Source of the DNA: Curtanaerobium respiraculi
Lineage (GTDB): Bacteria > Actinomycetota > Coriobacteriia > Coriobacteriales > Eggerthellaceae
Assembly (NCBI RefSeq): GCF_024609215.1
Contig: NZ_JANIPD030000012.1
Location: forward strand, 124,001-188,000
Reading direction: 5' to 3'
DNA: 64,000 nt
Part shown: positions 1 through 9,113 of the stretch, in pieces
How positions within the stretch are numbered: the stretch's first letter is position 1
Layout of the letters: each line of letters opens with the position of its first letter
The notes under the pieces: generated by a model
Seen by the model: only the letters and a program-made list of their open reading frames with translations
Told to the model about the DNA's origin: nothing
Database searches by the model: none
Made by a program: the position numbers and the translations under genes

Positions 1-2654
1 ACGTGCGCTCCGCCGAGCCGGTCGGATGCGGATGGGCGCCTGCGCCGTTCGCGCAGGGCCAACATGGCGAGGATGATTGTCGCGGCGGCGCTGCCGGCGA
101 TGCCGAATTCGATGCCCCAGGGACGCCATGCTAGGCGGATCTCGTGGGTGCCGGCGGGCACGTCGACGGCCATGAACCCGTAATCGACCTTCTCAAGCGC
201 GGCCGGCTGCCCATCGACGAACGCCTTGAATCCGCGATCGTAGGGGATGCTGAAGAATACCAGGTTCTCCCGGTCGAGCGAGATGCTTGCGGTGTATCCC
301 CCTGGATCTGCGCCGAATGCGCTGCACGCGCTTGCCGCCCGCTCGTCGGCGTAGTCGAAGAACCGGTTCAGCGTCATCGCGCTTTCGGGCATGCTCTCAT
401 CCTCCTGCAGCAAGTGCCCGTACCTCTCCGCTTGCTCGTCGGTGAGGATCAGGTCCTTCACCAGAAGGCGGTCCGCCGCGATGCTCGGCAGGTGGGAGTT
501 CTTGCGCAGCTGCGTGTAGGCGCGCTCGGTTATGAACGTGTCGAACGTGAATCCCATGGGGATGAAATGCCGCGTCTCGTACACGGCGAATCCGTCGGTC
601 TCCCCGGTTCGCTCGTATCCGGAGGGGGTGGCGGAGCCAGCATCGTCATCGCTTGCGGCATCTTCGACGAGGGGGACGCTGGAGCTGGAGCCGAACAGCC
701 CGCCGAACAGGTCGGACGAGGGGGAGTCCGCCTTCGTGATATTGCGCAGGTAGTAACGTGTGGACATGAGGTGCCGAAGCCCCGCATGGGACATGTCGAT
801 GTTCGATTCCTGCATGCGGCCGTCCTCGAACGCCTCGTAGATGTCGAAGGTCGAGGACGCCGGGGTGGAAAGGAAGGTGCGGTTTACGGGCAGCCCCCAG
901 ATGAGGGTCCAATTCTGCGCGCTGTCATCGGTTTCCACGCGGGCATAGGAGCTCTCATCCACATCCGGGGCGTTCTGAAGGCATTGGACCTCGAAGTTCT
1001 CCGCTTCGCCATTCGAGTACACCAGGCATCCATCCAGCAGCACGCATCCCGTCGAGAGCGCGCAGCAAAACGCGATGGCGCCTGCGGCGCTCCAACTCGC
1101 GAGGTTGGAACCCTGGGGCCGGGTGCTTCGATTGACCAGGAGCAACCACAGGAACACGAGCATCGCCATCGTCGAGACGATGATGAGCGCATAGTACTTG
1201 AAATTCCCTGGCACGGAGAGCAGCCCGTTCGCGATAGGCTCGGCCTGCCCGGGAAGGAACCCGAATGCGAGGAAGAAGAGGGTGGCGGCAAGGACCGCCG
1301 TGGCACCGCGTTTCAGATTGCGCGTGCCGGCCCTTTCGAGCGCTTCAGCCGACATGGCAGCCGCAACGAGGACGGGTAGGTAGTACCAGCGTGCGTAGAA
1401 GGTGGAATTCATGGCGCTGAACAGGGCAGATAGTCCGGGGATGACCGCCATGGCGCCGAGCGCGGCGATCAGTCGGACCTTCCAATCGGCGCATGCGCAT
1501 GCGCCCCCGCGCCCCTGCCGCGTTTTAAGAATGTAGGCGATCACGCCCGCAAGGGAGAGGCATGGCAGGTAGAGGCTCACCGACGCCCACTGGATCTCGG
1601 AGTTGTTGAACAGCGATTGGCGCCCCATGAGCTCCGGTACCAGGAAAGCGCTCTTCACGATGGACCAGAACGTGGTCGGCTCGCGGAACGCAAGCAGATC
1701 GTCGCCGCTGATATGGCTGCTGATGCGCGAGTTTCCCATCACGCCGCCCACGGTTTGCACCAGGAATGCCGCGGCGAGCAGCACGCCGAGGAATCCGTAC
1801 GCGCAGGCCGCGGCGAGCAGGCGCCGATTGCGGCTCCTCCTGCGCAGCTCGCTGTCCGCGAGCGAGGGGTCGGCCGCGCGGAGCGCGCGCATCGCGCGCG
1901 TGGTCCAGACCCCCTTGTCATCGCGCTGTAGCAGCGGGTCCCGCTTCCCGCCGCCGGCCTTCTGCCGGAGGCGCAATTCGCGCAGCGCCCTTCGCGCGGC
2001 AGCGGGGCGCCAGGCCCGGTATCTGATCAGGTAGTAGATGGCGAGGAATACGACTTCCCCGAAGAAGAAGTAGTAGTTGATGCACGCCATGAGCGCCGTT
2101 CCCAGGGCGAACAGGGTGCCCGCATGGCGCTCCTCGCGCATAAGCCGGTCGAACCCGTACAGGTACAGCGGGAAGAACGCCGTCACATCGTGGAAGTGCG
2201 AGAAGACGATGTTCACGGCCTGGAATCCGCTGAACGCGTACAGGAGGGCGCCGATCAGCGCCGCACGGTCGGTGCGCGTGAACTGGCGGACCCAGAGGAA
2301 CGCGGTGCAGGTGGCGGTCCCGTACCGCAGCGCCATGATCGCCGGAAGCGCGTAGGGGACGGCGGACGTGGGAAGCAGCATGCTCGCCCAGAAGAACGGG
2401 CTTCCCCACAGGTAGAACCCGTACGATCCCGCCATGGAGCCGCCCAGTTCGATGTTGGGATTCCACCACAGGTACCCGTCGGCCACCGCCTGATGGGCGC
2501 TCGTGTAGAATTCGATGGTCTGGAACACGTAATCGCCGAAGTAGTAGAAGAAGCCGCCCCGGTAGGCGATCGCGGGCAGGCACGCCAGCAGGTAGAGCAG
2601 CGTTCCCGCGAGGAACGCGGCACAGTACCGGTGATGTCGTGCGAACTTCAGCAT
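1..2654 (-). CDS. YfhO-family integral membrane protein, C-terminus cut by window edge
   Basis: The minus-strand frame opens with ATG at 2654 (MLKFARHHRY) and stays open to base 1, so 884 codons are visible and the stop lies outside. The N-terminal two-thirds is a series of hydrophobic segments. The visible C-terminus is soluble and carries GFKAFVDGQPA followed about 20 residues later by VPAGTHEIRLAW, the usual end of YfhO proteins (PF09586). The family is linked to glycosylation of lipoteichoic acid or other wall polymers and to polytopic lipid-linked sugar transferases; the acceptor here is unknown. An in-frame ATG at 2672 is an alternative start. No clear ribosome binding site precedes either start. 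Confidence 0.85.
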   Translation of the reverse strand, partial: MLKFARHHRYCAAFLAGTLLYLLACLPAIAYRGGFFYYFGDYVFQTIEFYTSAHQAVADGYLWWNPNIELGGSMAGSYGFYLWGSPFFWASMLLPTSAVPYALPAIMALRYGTATCTAFLWVRQFTRTDRAALIGALLYAFSGFQAVNIVFSHFHDVTAFFPLYLYGFDRLMREERHAGTLFALGTALMACINYYFFFGEVVFLAIYYLIRYRAWRPAAARRALRELRLRQKAGGGKRDPLLQRDDKGVWTTRAMRALRAADPSLADSELRRRSRNRRLLAAACAYGFLGVLLAAAFLVQTVGGVMGNSRISSHISGDDLLAFREPTTFWSIVKSAFLVPELMGRQSLFNNSEIQWASVSLYLPCLSLAGVIAYILKTRQGRGGACACADWKVRLIAALGAMAVIPGLSALFSAMNSTFYARWYYLPVLVAAAMSAEALERAGTRNLKRGATAVLAATLFFLAFGFLPGQAEPIANGLLSVPGNFKYYALIIVSTMAMLVFLWLLLVNRSTRPQGSNLASWSAAGAIAFCCALSTGCVLLDGCLVYSNGEAENFEVQCLQNAPDVDESSYARVETDDSAQNWTLIWGLPVNRTFLSTPASSTFDIYEAFEDGRMQESNIDMSHAGLRHLMSTRYYLRNITKADSPSSDLFGGLFGSSSSVPLVEDAASDDDAGSATPSGYERTGETDGFAVYETRHFIPMGFTFDTFITERAYTQLRKNSHLPSIAADRLLVKDLILTDEQAERYGHLLQEDESMPESAMTLNRFFDYADERAASACSAFGADPGGYTASISLDRENLVFFSIPYDRGFKAFVDGQPAALEKVDYGFMAVDVPAGTHEIRLAWRPWGIEFGIAGSAAATIILAMLALRERRRRPSASDRLGGAH

Positions 2655-2830
2655 TCCGCAAGTATAGGGCATGGGGCCGGGGGTGTTCACGGGCAAAGGT
2701 GGTATCGTTGCGAGCGCGGCGTAGCTATCGAATAAGCAGCTATTCGGTAGAATTCGCGGCGCTTTACCCTGTTAGAGTACAATAACGGGCAAACGGATGG
2801 CGGCGGCGTATCGGGAAAGGAATCGTGTGC

Positions 2831-3127
2831 ATGAGTGATCTCAGGACGCCCAGCGTAGAGGCGTTTCTCGATGTGATCGTGGGGGTAAAGGATAAGGACC
2901 AGGCATATTCCCTGATAGAGGACATATTCACCATCCGGGAAATCAAGGAGACGTCGCAGCGTCTGGCAGTGGCGCGCATGCTCGATGCGGGCAAGCCCTA
3001 CGTCGCCATCGAGGAGGCCACGGGCGCGTCTGCCACCACCATCGCACGGGTCTCCAAGGCCCTCAATTACGGGTCCGGCGGGTATCGCATCGCTCTCGAC
3101 GTGCTCGGCGCCGCAGAGGGGGAGTAG
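2831..3127 (+). CDS. YerC/YecD-family TrpR-like DNA-binding protein
   Basis: A 98-residue protein with the TrpR-superfamily helix-turn-helix: FTIREIKETSQRLAVARML, then a second helical part GASATTIARVSKALNYGSGGY. This is the signature of the YerC/YecD family, small putative regulators that lack the TrpR tryptophan pocket context and whose ligand and targets are unknown. An ATG at 2831 has GGAAAGG at 2814-2820 at good spacing; a GTG at 2825 lies too close to it. The gene stands alone and its stop is 4 bases from that of the convergent NUDIX gene. Confidence 0.85.
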   Translation: MSDLRTPSVEAFLDVIVGVKDKDQAYSLIEDIFTIREIKETSQRLAVARMLDAGKPYVAIEEATGASATTIARVSKALNYGSGGYRIALDVLGAAEGE

Positions 3128-3131
3128 CCCC

Positions 3132-3791
3132 TTAAGCGATTCCGTATCGCTTGACGTTGCGGCTGAAGCACTCGAAGATCAGCTGGGCGCGCGTTCCCAT
3201 CGGCAGCTGGTTCTGCGCGAGGAAGCCGGGCACGTCGTTGACGGGCACCGTGAACACCTCGATGTACTCGCTTGATTCAGTCTGCTGGCCCAGGTGCGGC
3301 TCGTTCTCGACGTGCACGTACACCACCTGCACGCTTTCCTCCGAAAGCCCAGCGCTCGAATATCCCGGCTGCTCGAGCGGATTCACGTGGGCGCGGCCCT
3401 GCCCATCGCGCGAAAGGGCGTACCCCGTCTCCTCCCGCAGCTCGCGCTCCACCGCCTGCTCGATGGTCTCGCCCGGGTCGATCAGGCCCGAGGGGAACTG
3501 GATGCACCATTCGTTGAGCGCGTAGCGGAACTCCTTTATGGCGACCAGCCGGTTGTCCTCGGTGCGCGGAACGATGCACACGGCGTCGGGCGCCTGCGAC
3601 GAGGCCGGCCCCTTCGGGATCCCCCGCAGCATGGCGATGTACTCGTCCTTCGGCTTGCGCGAAATCGCCTCATAGGTGTAAGCGCGGCCGTCGGGCAGGC
3701 GATAGTGCAGCAGATACTTCTTTATCCAGCCGTCGGCGACCTGCTCCACGCTTTCCAGTTGGGGGTCAGGCATGTTACGCGATTCTGCCAT
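3132..3791 (-). CDS. NUDIX hydrolase, ADP-ribose pyrophosphatase type
   Basis: A 219-residue protein with a complete NUDIX box: GLIDPGETIEQ continuing to RELREETGY, which matches GX5EX7REUXEEXGU. This metal-binding loop hydrolyses nucleoside diphosphates linked to another moiety. Overall length and the ESVQVVYVHVE context fit ADP-ribose or nucleotide-sugar pyrophosphatases (NudF-like), but substrate cannot be read from sequence. The ATG at 3791 is chosen because GGAGG lies six bases upstream; the frame runs further upstream to 3845 without a comparable site. Confidence 0.8.
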   Translation of the reverse strand: MAESRNMPDPQLESVEQVADGWIKKYLLHYRLPDGRAYTYEAISRKPKDEYIAMLRGIPKGPASSQAPDAVCIVPRTEDNRLVAIKEFRYALNEWCIQFPSGLIDPGETIEQAVERELREETGYALSRDGQGRAHVNPLEQPGYSSAGLSEESVQVVYVHVENEPHLGQQTESSEYIEVFTVPVNDVPGFLAQNQLPMGTRAQLIFECFSRNVKRYGIA

Positions 3792-3915
3792 GGTGCCTCC
3801 TCGAGCTCGCTTCCCCATCATAGCAATTCGGCAACGCACCGCCAAACCCCGTTTGTCCAGCGGCCGGCGGACGCGGTACTATGGCTTGCGATGCATGTGA
3901 AGAAAGGAAGTCCCT

Positions 3916-5349
3916 ATGGAACGGAAGAACGCATGGAAGGGTTACGAGCTCTCCGACCTCGAGGCGATCGACGAGCTCGCCGGGCGTTACATCGAGTTCA
4001 TCAGCGAGAACAAGACGGAGCGCGAATGCGCTGCCGCCGCGGTGGATATCGCGCGCAAGGCGGGATACCGCAGCATCGACGAGGTGCTTGAGGCGGGGGA
4101 GCGGCTCAAGCCGGGCGCGAGGGTGTACGCCAGCCTGTACGGAAAGACCGTCATGCTCGTGCAGCTGGGGACCGACCCGCTGGAGCAGGGAGTGAACATC
4201 CTGGGGGCTCATATCGATTCGCCCCGGCTGGACGTGAAGCAGAACCCCCTGTATGAGTCGAGCGATTTCGCGCTGCTGGACACGCATTACTACGGCGGCA
4301 TCAAAAAGTATCAGTGGGTGACGTTGCCCCTGGCAATCCACGGGGTGGTGGCGAAGACCGACGGCAGCGTCGTGACCGTGAACGTAGGCGAGGACCCCGC
4401 GGATCCCGTGTTCTGCGTCACCGACCTGCTGCCGCATTTGGGCGGCGAGCAGATGAAGAAGGCGGGAGACAAGGTGGTTGAGGGAGAGGCCCTCGACGTG
4501 CTGTGCGGCAGCCGTCCCTTGGCGGTGGAAAAGGGCGATGCCGAGCATGCCGCCGAAGGATCCATAGAGGAGATGGCTGCGAAGGAGCCCGTGCGCGCGG
4601 CCATCGTCTCGCTTCTGCAGGACAAATACGGCTTCGACGAGGAGGACTTCCTCTCCGCAGAGCTGGAAGTCGTCCCCGCGGGGCGCGCACGCACCTGCGG
4701 CTTCGACGGAAGCATGGTCTTAGGGTACGGCCAGGACGACCGATCCTGCGCGTACCCCAGCCTGATCGCCCAGATCGAGGCCCCCGCCGATCTGGAGCGC
4801 ACGGCGGTGTGCCTGCTGGTGGACAAGGAGGAGATCGGCAGCGTGGGCGCCACGGGCATGACCAGCCTGTTCTTCGAGAACACGATGGCGGAGATCCTGG
4901 AGCTGGCTGCCCAGGGCGGCCCTCTGGCACTGCGCCGATGCCTTGCGAACTCGAACATGCTCTCCAGCGATGTGAGCGCTGGCTTCGATCCCAGCTACGC
5001 GAGCGTGTTCGAGGGCAAGAACAGCGCGTACCTGGGGCGCGGCCTGGTGTTCAACAAGTTCACCGGGGCGCGCGGGAAAAGCGGGAGCAACGATGCGAAC
5101 GCGGAGTACGTCGCGAAGGTCCGCGGCGTCATGGAAGCGGGCGGGGTGGCCTACCAAACCGCCGAGCTGGGCGCCGTCGATGCCGGCGGCGGCGGGACCA
5201 TCGCATACATCCTGGCGAAGTACACCATGAACGTGATCGACAGCGGCGTTCCGGTGCTTTCCATGCACGCGCCGTGGGAGGTCACCAGCAAGGCCGACCT
5301 GTACGAGGCGAAGAAGGGGTATGCCGCTTTCATACGGCATGCGAAATAG
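3916..5349 (+). CDS. M18-family metallo-aminopeptidase
   Basis: A 477-residue zinc aminopeptidase of family M18 (aspartyl aminopeptidase / aminopeptidase 1). Metal-ligand motifs are visible: [10 protein letters not shown] near residue 95, DKEEIGS in the middle and the C-terminal [15 protein letters not shown]. It should release N-terminal residues from peptides in the cytoplasm. AAAGGAAG lies just upstream of the ATG at 3916. The gene is followed after about 90 bases by the guaB promoter and seems to be transcribed alone. Confidence 0.87.
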   Translation: MERKNAWKGYELSDLEAIDELAGRYIEFISENKTERECAAAAVDIARKAGYRSIDEVLEAGERLKPGARVYASLYGKTVMLVQLGTDPLEQGVNILGAHIDSPRLDVKQNPLYESSDFALLDTHYYGGIKKYQWVTLPLAIHGVVAKTDGSVVTVNVGEDPADPVFCVTDLLPHLGGEQMKKAGDKVVEGEALDVLCGSRPLAVEKGDAEHAAEGSIEEMAAKEPVRAAIVSLLQDKYGFDEEDFLSAELEVVPAGRARTCGFDGSMVLGYGQDDRSCAYPSLIAQIEAPADLERTAVCLLVDKEEIGSVGATGMTSLFFENTMAEILELAAQGGPLALRRCLANSNMLSSDVSAGFDPSYASVFEGKNSAYLGRGLVFNKFTGARGKSGSNDANAEYVAKVRGVMEAGGVAYQTAELGAVDAGGGGTIAYILAKYTMNVIDSGVPVLSMHAPWEVTSKADLYEAKKGYAAFIRHAK

Positions 5350-5417
5350 CCCCTGCGAGCGCCGCCGCCGGCAAGATGTACGACGTGTGGGCGGCGGCTC
5401 TCCTTGCCCGATCCCCG

Positions 5418-5446
5418 TGGAAACCCCGCGTGCCGAAGCGTATAAT
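5418..5446 (+). promoter_or_regulatory. Probable sigma-70-type promoter of guaB
   Basis: TGGAAA at 5418-5423 and TATAAT at 5441-5446 are separated by 17 bases and end 42 bases before the guaB ATG. No riboswitch-like structure is apparent in the short leader. Confidence 0.5.
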
Positions 5447-5488
5447 GCCCCCAGCATCCCCCGGAATCAGCACGTGGAAAGGGCTCCC

Positions 5489-7009
5489 ATGGCCAAAATC
5501 TTCGAAGAACCGTCCCGTACCTTCAACGAGTATCTGCTTGTCCCCGGGTACTCCTCGGCGGACAACCGTCCCGAGAACGTCACGCTGCGCACGCCGCTGG
5601 TGAAGTACCGCAAAGGTCAGGAAGAGCCCGCGATCAGCCTGAACATCCCCATGATCTCCGCCATCATGCAGGCCGTCTCCGATGACGGCATGGCGGTGGC
5701 GCTGGCGACCGAAGGCGGCATGAGCTTCATCTACGGAAGTCAGTCCATCGAGGATGAGGCGGCCATGGTCGCGCGCGTGAAAGCCTATAAGGCGGGCTTC
5801 GTCACCAGTGATGCGAACCTCACCCCCGACGACACCCTGGCTGACGTGGTGGCGCTGAAGGAGAAGCTGGGCCATTCCACCATGCCCGTCACCAGCGACG
5901 GCACGGGCCACGGCAAGCTGCTGGGCATCGTGACGGGCCGCGATTACCGCCTGTCCCGTATGAGCATGGATGAGAAGGTGTCCTCGTTCATGACCCCGCG
6001 TGAAAAGCTGATCACCGCTCCGGCGGATGTCACGCTGAAGAAGGCGAACGACATCATCTGGGATCACAAGCTCAACGCGCTTCCCGTGGTGGATGGCGAT
6101 GACAACCTGCTGTATGTGGTGTTCCGCAAGGACTACGACTCGCATAAGTCGAACCCCAACGAGATGCTCGACGCGCATAAGCGCTACATGGTGGGCGCCG
6201 GCATCAACACGCGCGACTACGAGCAGCGCGTTCCCGCGCTGGTGGATGCCGGTGCCGACTGCGTGTGCATCGACAGTTCCGAAGGCTTTTCCGAGTGGCA
6301 ATACCGCACCATCAAATGGGTCCGCGATACCTACGGCGACAGCGTGAAGATCGGCGCGGGCAACGTGGTCGACGAGGACGGGTTCCGCTTCCTGGCGGAC
6401 GCGGGCACCGACTTCATCAAGATTGGCATCGGCGGCGGCAGCATCTGCATCACGCGTGAGCAGAAGGGCATCGGCCGCGGCCAGGCGACGGCGACCATCG
6501 AGGTCGCCAAGGCACGCGACAAGTACTTCCAGGAGACGGGTGTCTACATCCCCATCTGCTCCGACGGCGGCATCGTGTACGACACGCACATCACGCTGGC
6601 GCTGGCCATGGGCGCGGACTTCGTGATGCTGGGCCGCTACTTCGCCCGCTTCGACGAGGCCCCCAACAACCGCGTGATGGTCAACGGCAGCTACATGAAG
6701 GAGTACTGGGGCGAGGGCAGCGCCCGTGCCCGCAACTGGCAGCGCTACGACCTGGGCGGCAGCAAGAAGGGCATGAGCTTCGAGGAGGGCGTGGACAGCT
6801 ACGTGCCCTACGCCGGCAGTTTGAAGGACAATGTGGACCTCACGCTTTCCAAGGTGCGCAGCACGATGTGCAACTGCGGTGCACTTTCCATCCCCGAGTT
6901 CCAGGAGAAGGCGAAGCTGACCGTGGTGTCCGCCACCAGCATCGTCGAAGGCGGCGCGCACGACGTCCTGCAGAAGGACCGTGCAGCCCACGCCACTCCG
7001 GCGAACTAA
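5489..7009 (+). CDS. guaB: IMP dehydrogenase
   Basis: A 506-residue enzyme converting IMP to XMP with NAD, the committed step of GMP synthesis. The TIM-barrel core is interrupted by a CBS pair (about residues 100-220, with IVTGRDYR and LPVVDGDD). The catalytic loop reads [18 protein letters not shown], with the nucleophilic Cys near residue 319; most family members have a Thr where this one has Ile just after the Cys. The ATG at 5489 has GGAAAGGG upstream; the open frame begins earlier at 5321 but that stretch overlaps the previous gene and looks non-coding. Confidence 0.92.
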   Translation: MAKIFEEPSRTFNEYLLVPGYSSADNRPENVTLRTPLVKYRKGQEEPAISLNIPMISAIMQAVSDDGMAVALATEGGMSFIYGSQSIEDEAAMVARVKAYKAGFVTSDANLTPDDTLADVVALKEKLGHSTMPVTSDGTGHGKLLGIVTGRDYRLSRMSMDEKVSSFMTPREKLITAPADVTLKKANDIIWDHKLNALPVVDGDDNLLYVVFRKDYDSHKSNPNEMLDAHKRYMVGAGINTRDYEQRVPALVDAGADCVCIDSSEGFSEWQYRTIKWVRDTYGDSVKIGAGNVVDEDGFRFLADAGTDFIKIGIGGGSICITREQKGIGRGQATATIEVAKARDKYFQETGVYIPICSDGGIVYDTHITLALAMGADFVMLGRYFARFDEAPNNRVMVNGSYMKEYWGEGSARARNWQRYDLGGSKKGMSFEEGVDSYVPYAGSLKDNVDLTLSKVRSTMCNCGALSIPEFQEKAKLTVVSATSIVEGGAHDVLQKDRAAHATPAN

Positions 7010-7066
7010 TCGCGATTCAGCTGCTCGCCGCTCCCTTGATCAAGGGGCGGCGGATGCGAATATACG

Positions 7067-7090
7067 AAAAGGCCCTTCGGGGCCTTTCTT
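7067..7090 (+). terminator. Rho-independent terminator of guaB
   Basis: AAAGGCCC, a three- to four-base loop, then GGGGCCTTT and a short U-rich tail (CTTCG). It is 58 bases after the guaB stop. A second small palindrome, CCCTTGATCAAGGG, lies at about 7033-7046. Confidence 0.75.
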
Positions 7091-7276
7091 CGTGCTCGGG
7101 ATGGATGGGCAACCTGTCCATGTGGATATCCATCTACATAGTGAAGAGTGCTCCCTATTCGAGGATTTAGCCTTGCTGACTTCTCAAGCCGGCTTCACTG
7201 CAAGAGGCGAATAAATTACCACCGCTCACCTTTTATCGTGCGCACGTAAACCCTTCATGAAATATGATGTCTGAAG

Positions 7277-7288
7277 ATATCCGGATAT
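7277..7288. promoter_or_regulatory. Perfect 12-bp palindrome upstream of the alcohol dehydrogenase, possible operator
   Basis: ATATCCGGATAT sits 47 bases before the ATG of the dehydrogenase, inside an AT-rich stretch unlike the surrounding DNA. CTGAA and TTCAG flank it slightly asymmetrically. The position fits an operator or activator site for the next gene. No regulator gene is adjacent, so the binding protein is unknown. The rest of the 7010-7334 intergenic region holds only the guaB terminator. Confidence 0.4.
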
Positions 7289-7334
7289 ATTTTCAGCTGA
7301 ACACACAATAATAACATAGCAATGGAGGGATAAT

Positions 7335-8495
7335 ATGAGCCAGTACAAGCAAGTATGCCCCGTTGTTTTTGGTTTCGGCGCTTCGAAAGAAGCGGGCACC
7401 CGGATGAAGGCATTCGGAGCAAAGAATATTCTGCTTATTTCAGATGAATTCATCGTCAAGCAGCCGTTTTACAGTGAAATTAAAAAGAGCCTGACCGATG
7501 CTGGACTCAAGGCCTTCGAATACGGCAAGTGCCTTGCCGATCCGCCTGAGGCCACTTGCGATGAAGCTGCCGTTTTCGCGCAGCGCAATGCCGTCGATGG
7601 CATCGTGGCCGTTGGCGGTGGCAGCGTTATCGACACCGCGAAGGCAGTCAGCATGGTGATTGCAACCGGCAAGAAGGTTGCCGACCTCTACAATGTCAAT
7701 GAAACCAGCGACGTGCCCCTGATTGCGATTCCCACGAATTCGGGAACCGGCAGCGAAGCCACCTCGTTCTCCGTCGTCACCAGCGCAGAGGGACGCAAAT
7801 GCGTCATTTTCCTTGCCCCGAACCTCGCAATCGTCGATCCGGAGCTAACGTTCTCCGCTCCGTCCAACGTCACCTGCTCCTCCGGCCTTGATGCTTTCTC
7901 CCATGCGGCTGAGGCCATAACCAGCTCGGTTACGGTACCCGGTATGTGGGGTCCTAACCCGCGTTCCGATGTCCTCGGCCAGGATGCCATCAGGCGGATT
8001 GTCAAATACCTTCCCGCTGCCGTGGCGGACGGCTCGAACAGGGAGGCGCGTGAACAGATCAGCCTCGCTTCCAACTTCGCAGGCATCGCCTTTGAGGATA
8101 CCATGTGCCAACTCGGTCATTCGATCGCGCACAGCGCCGGCTCGGCGTTCCATATCACCCATGGCCTATGTTGCGGTCTTGCAATGCCTGTCGTCCTCAA
8201 ATTCACGGCGACAAGGCAGCCCGAGAAGACGAAAATGGTCGCAGACGCCATGGGCATCGAAACCGACGGGGTACAGTCGGGAGAGGAGCTGGCCGCGATC
8301 ATCTCCGAGGGGATGATCGCCTTCCTCCGCGAGGTCAATGCAAAATCCTATAAGGAGATGGGATATACTCGCGAGCAGATTGTTGGACTCGCGGATATGG
8401 TCATGACGGATGCGTGCTGGCCATTTGTCGAACAGCCCTTGGAGAAACCCGAAGTCGAGCAGATTCTCGGCGATATGTATGACTGCTATCAATAG
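7335..8495 (+). CDS. Iron-containing (group III) alcohol dehydrogenase
   Basis: A 386-residue NAD(P)-dependent dehydrogenase. The nucleotide-binding motif GGGSVIDTAK is at residues 94-103. Predicted metal ligands are D186 and H190 in SGLDAFSHAAE, H262 in GHSIAH, and H276 in THG. The family reduces aldehydes or ketones to alcohols during fermentation; which substrate (propanediol, butanol, lactaldehyde, 4-hydroxybutyrate) cannot be told. A GGAGGG site precedes the ATG. Its codon use is visibly less GC-biased than that of neighbours, and it stands alone with its own AT-rich upstream region, which hints at later acquisition. Confidence 0.87.
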   Translation: MSQYKQVCPVVFGFGASKEAGTRMKAFGAKNILLISDEFIVKQPFYSEIKKSLTDAGLKAFEYGKCLADPPEATCDEAAVFAQRNAVDGIVAVGGGSVIDTAKAVSMVIATGKKVADLYNVNETSDVPLIAIPTNSGTGSEATSFSVVTSAEGRKCVIFLAPNLAIVDPELTFSAPSNVTCSSGLDAFSHAAEAITSSVTVPGMWGPNPRSDVLGQDAIRRIVKYLPAAVADGSNREAREQISLASNFAGIAFEDTMCQLGHSIAHSAGSAFHITHGLCCGLAMPVVLKFTATRQPEKTKMVADAMGIETDGVQSGEELAAIISEGMIAFLREVNAKSYKEMGYTREQIVGLADMVMTDACWPFVEQPLEKPEVEQILGDMYDCYQ

Positions 8496-9113
8496 TTAGC
8501 TTGAGGGCAAGATCCGCTGATTCCCCCAACGTAAGCACTGCGGGCGGCTGATGTCGGTTCCGGTGGGCGCGTCGGGGAGGGCCCGGGGATGGTGCACCGC
8601 GATCTGATGACCTGCGCGTACGCCATCTCGGGCTGTTCAATCAGCTTTGCCTCGTCGAACTCGCCGAAGTAGTCGGCATTGCACAACCTGTTCAACGAGT
8701 TGCGAAACGCCCGAACGGCGCACATTGCGCCCTCTTCGGGCGTTTTAGCTTTTCTCGACTGCGGTGGGGGTTCCGCGCATTCCGAAAAGGAGTCATTTCC
8801 CTGTTCGTTGCCAAGGCAAATGCGCTCCGAGTACTTGCACCATCTGGTTGGTGATGGCCTCGCTTCTTCCACCGCATAAAAAAGACAGGTACTGTTCTCG
8901 GCTTGGCAGGGAGGTGGCGCTGGGAGCCAGTTACGCAAAACTATCCATATTCGTTCCCTTGATCTTTACTTGTTTGTATAACTTGTTTAGCTAGTCGAAT
9001 AGTAGACAAGTGATGGGAATTTTTAAACAAGCTTGTCCGATGGTAGAACGCTTAGGGACAGCATCCCGTGTCAAAAGATGAAAAGCTCACCTGGGAGGTT
9101 GAGGTTTTTGGGG
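8496..9113. other. Long intergenic region without a convincing gene
   Basis: 618 bases between the dehydrogenase and the 3-prime end of mnmA. The only open frame of note (minus, 8489-8938) has no recognisable domain or good start and may be a relic. A strong hairpin lies at 8705-8745. The last 150 bases are AT-rich and contain ACAAGCTTGT (about 9028-9037) and an imperfect inverted repeat, ACTTGT to ACAAGT, around 8980-9012. Confidence 0.4.
8705..8745 (+). terminator. Long GC-rich hairpin with T-rich tail
   Basis: AAACGCCCGAA (8705-8715) pairs with TTCGGGCGTTT (8735-8745); an inner GGCGC/GCGCC extends the stem, and TTTTAGCTTTT follows on the plus strand. The form is that of an intrinsic terminator, but it is 210 bases past the dehydrogenase stop, so it either ends a long 3-prime UTR or belongs to an unannotated short RNA. 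Confidence 0.55.

Noticed and set aside
144-1379. 411-codon plus-strand frame within the YfhO gene
   Set aside because: The minus strand encodes a continuous multi-helix YfhO protein here; the plus frame has no recognisable features.
5330-6991. 553-codon frame antisense to guaB
   Set aside because: His/Ala/Val-rich shadow translation of a strongly biased gene.
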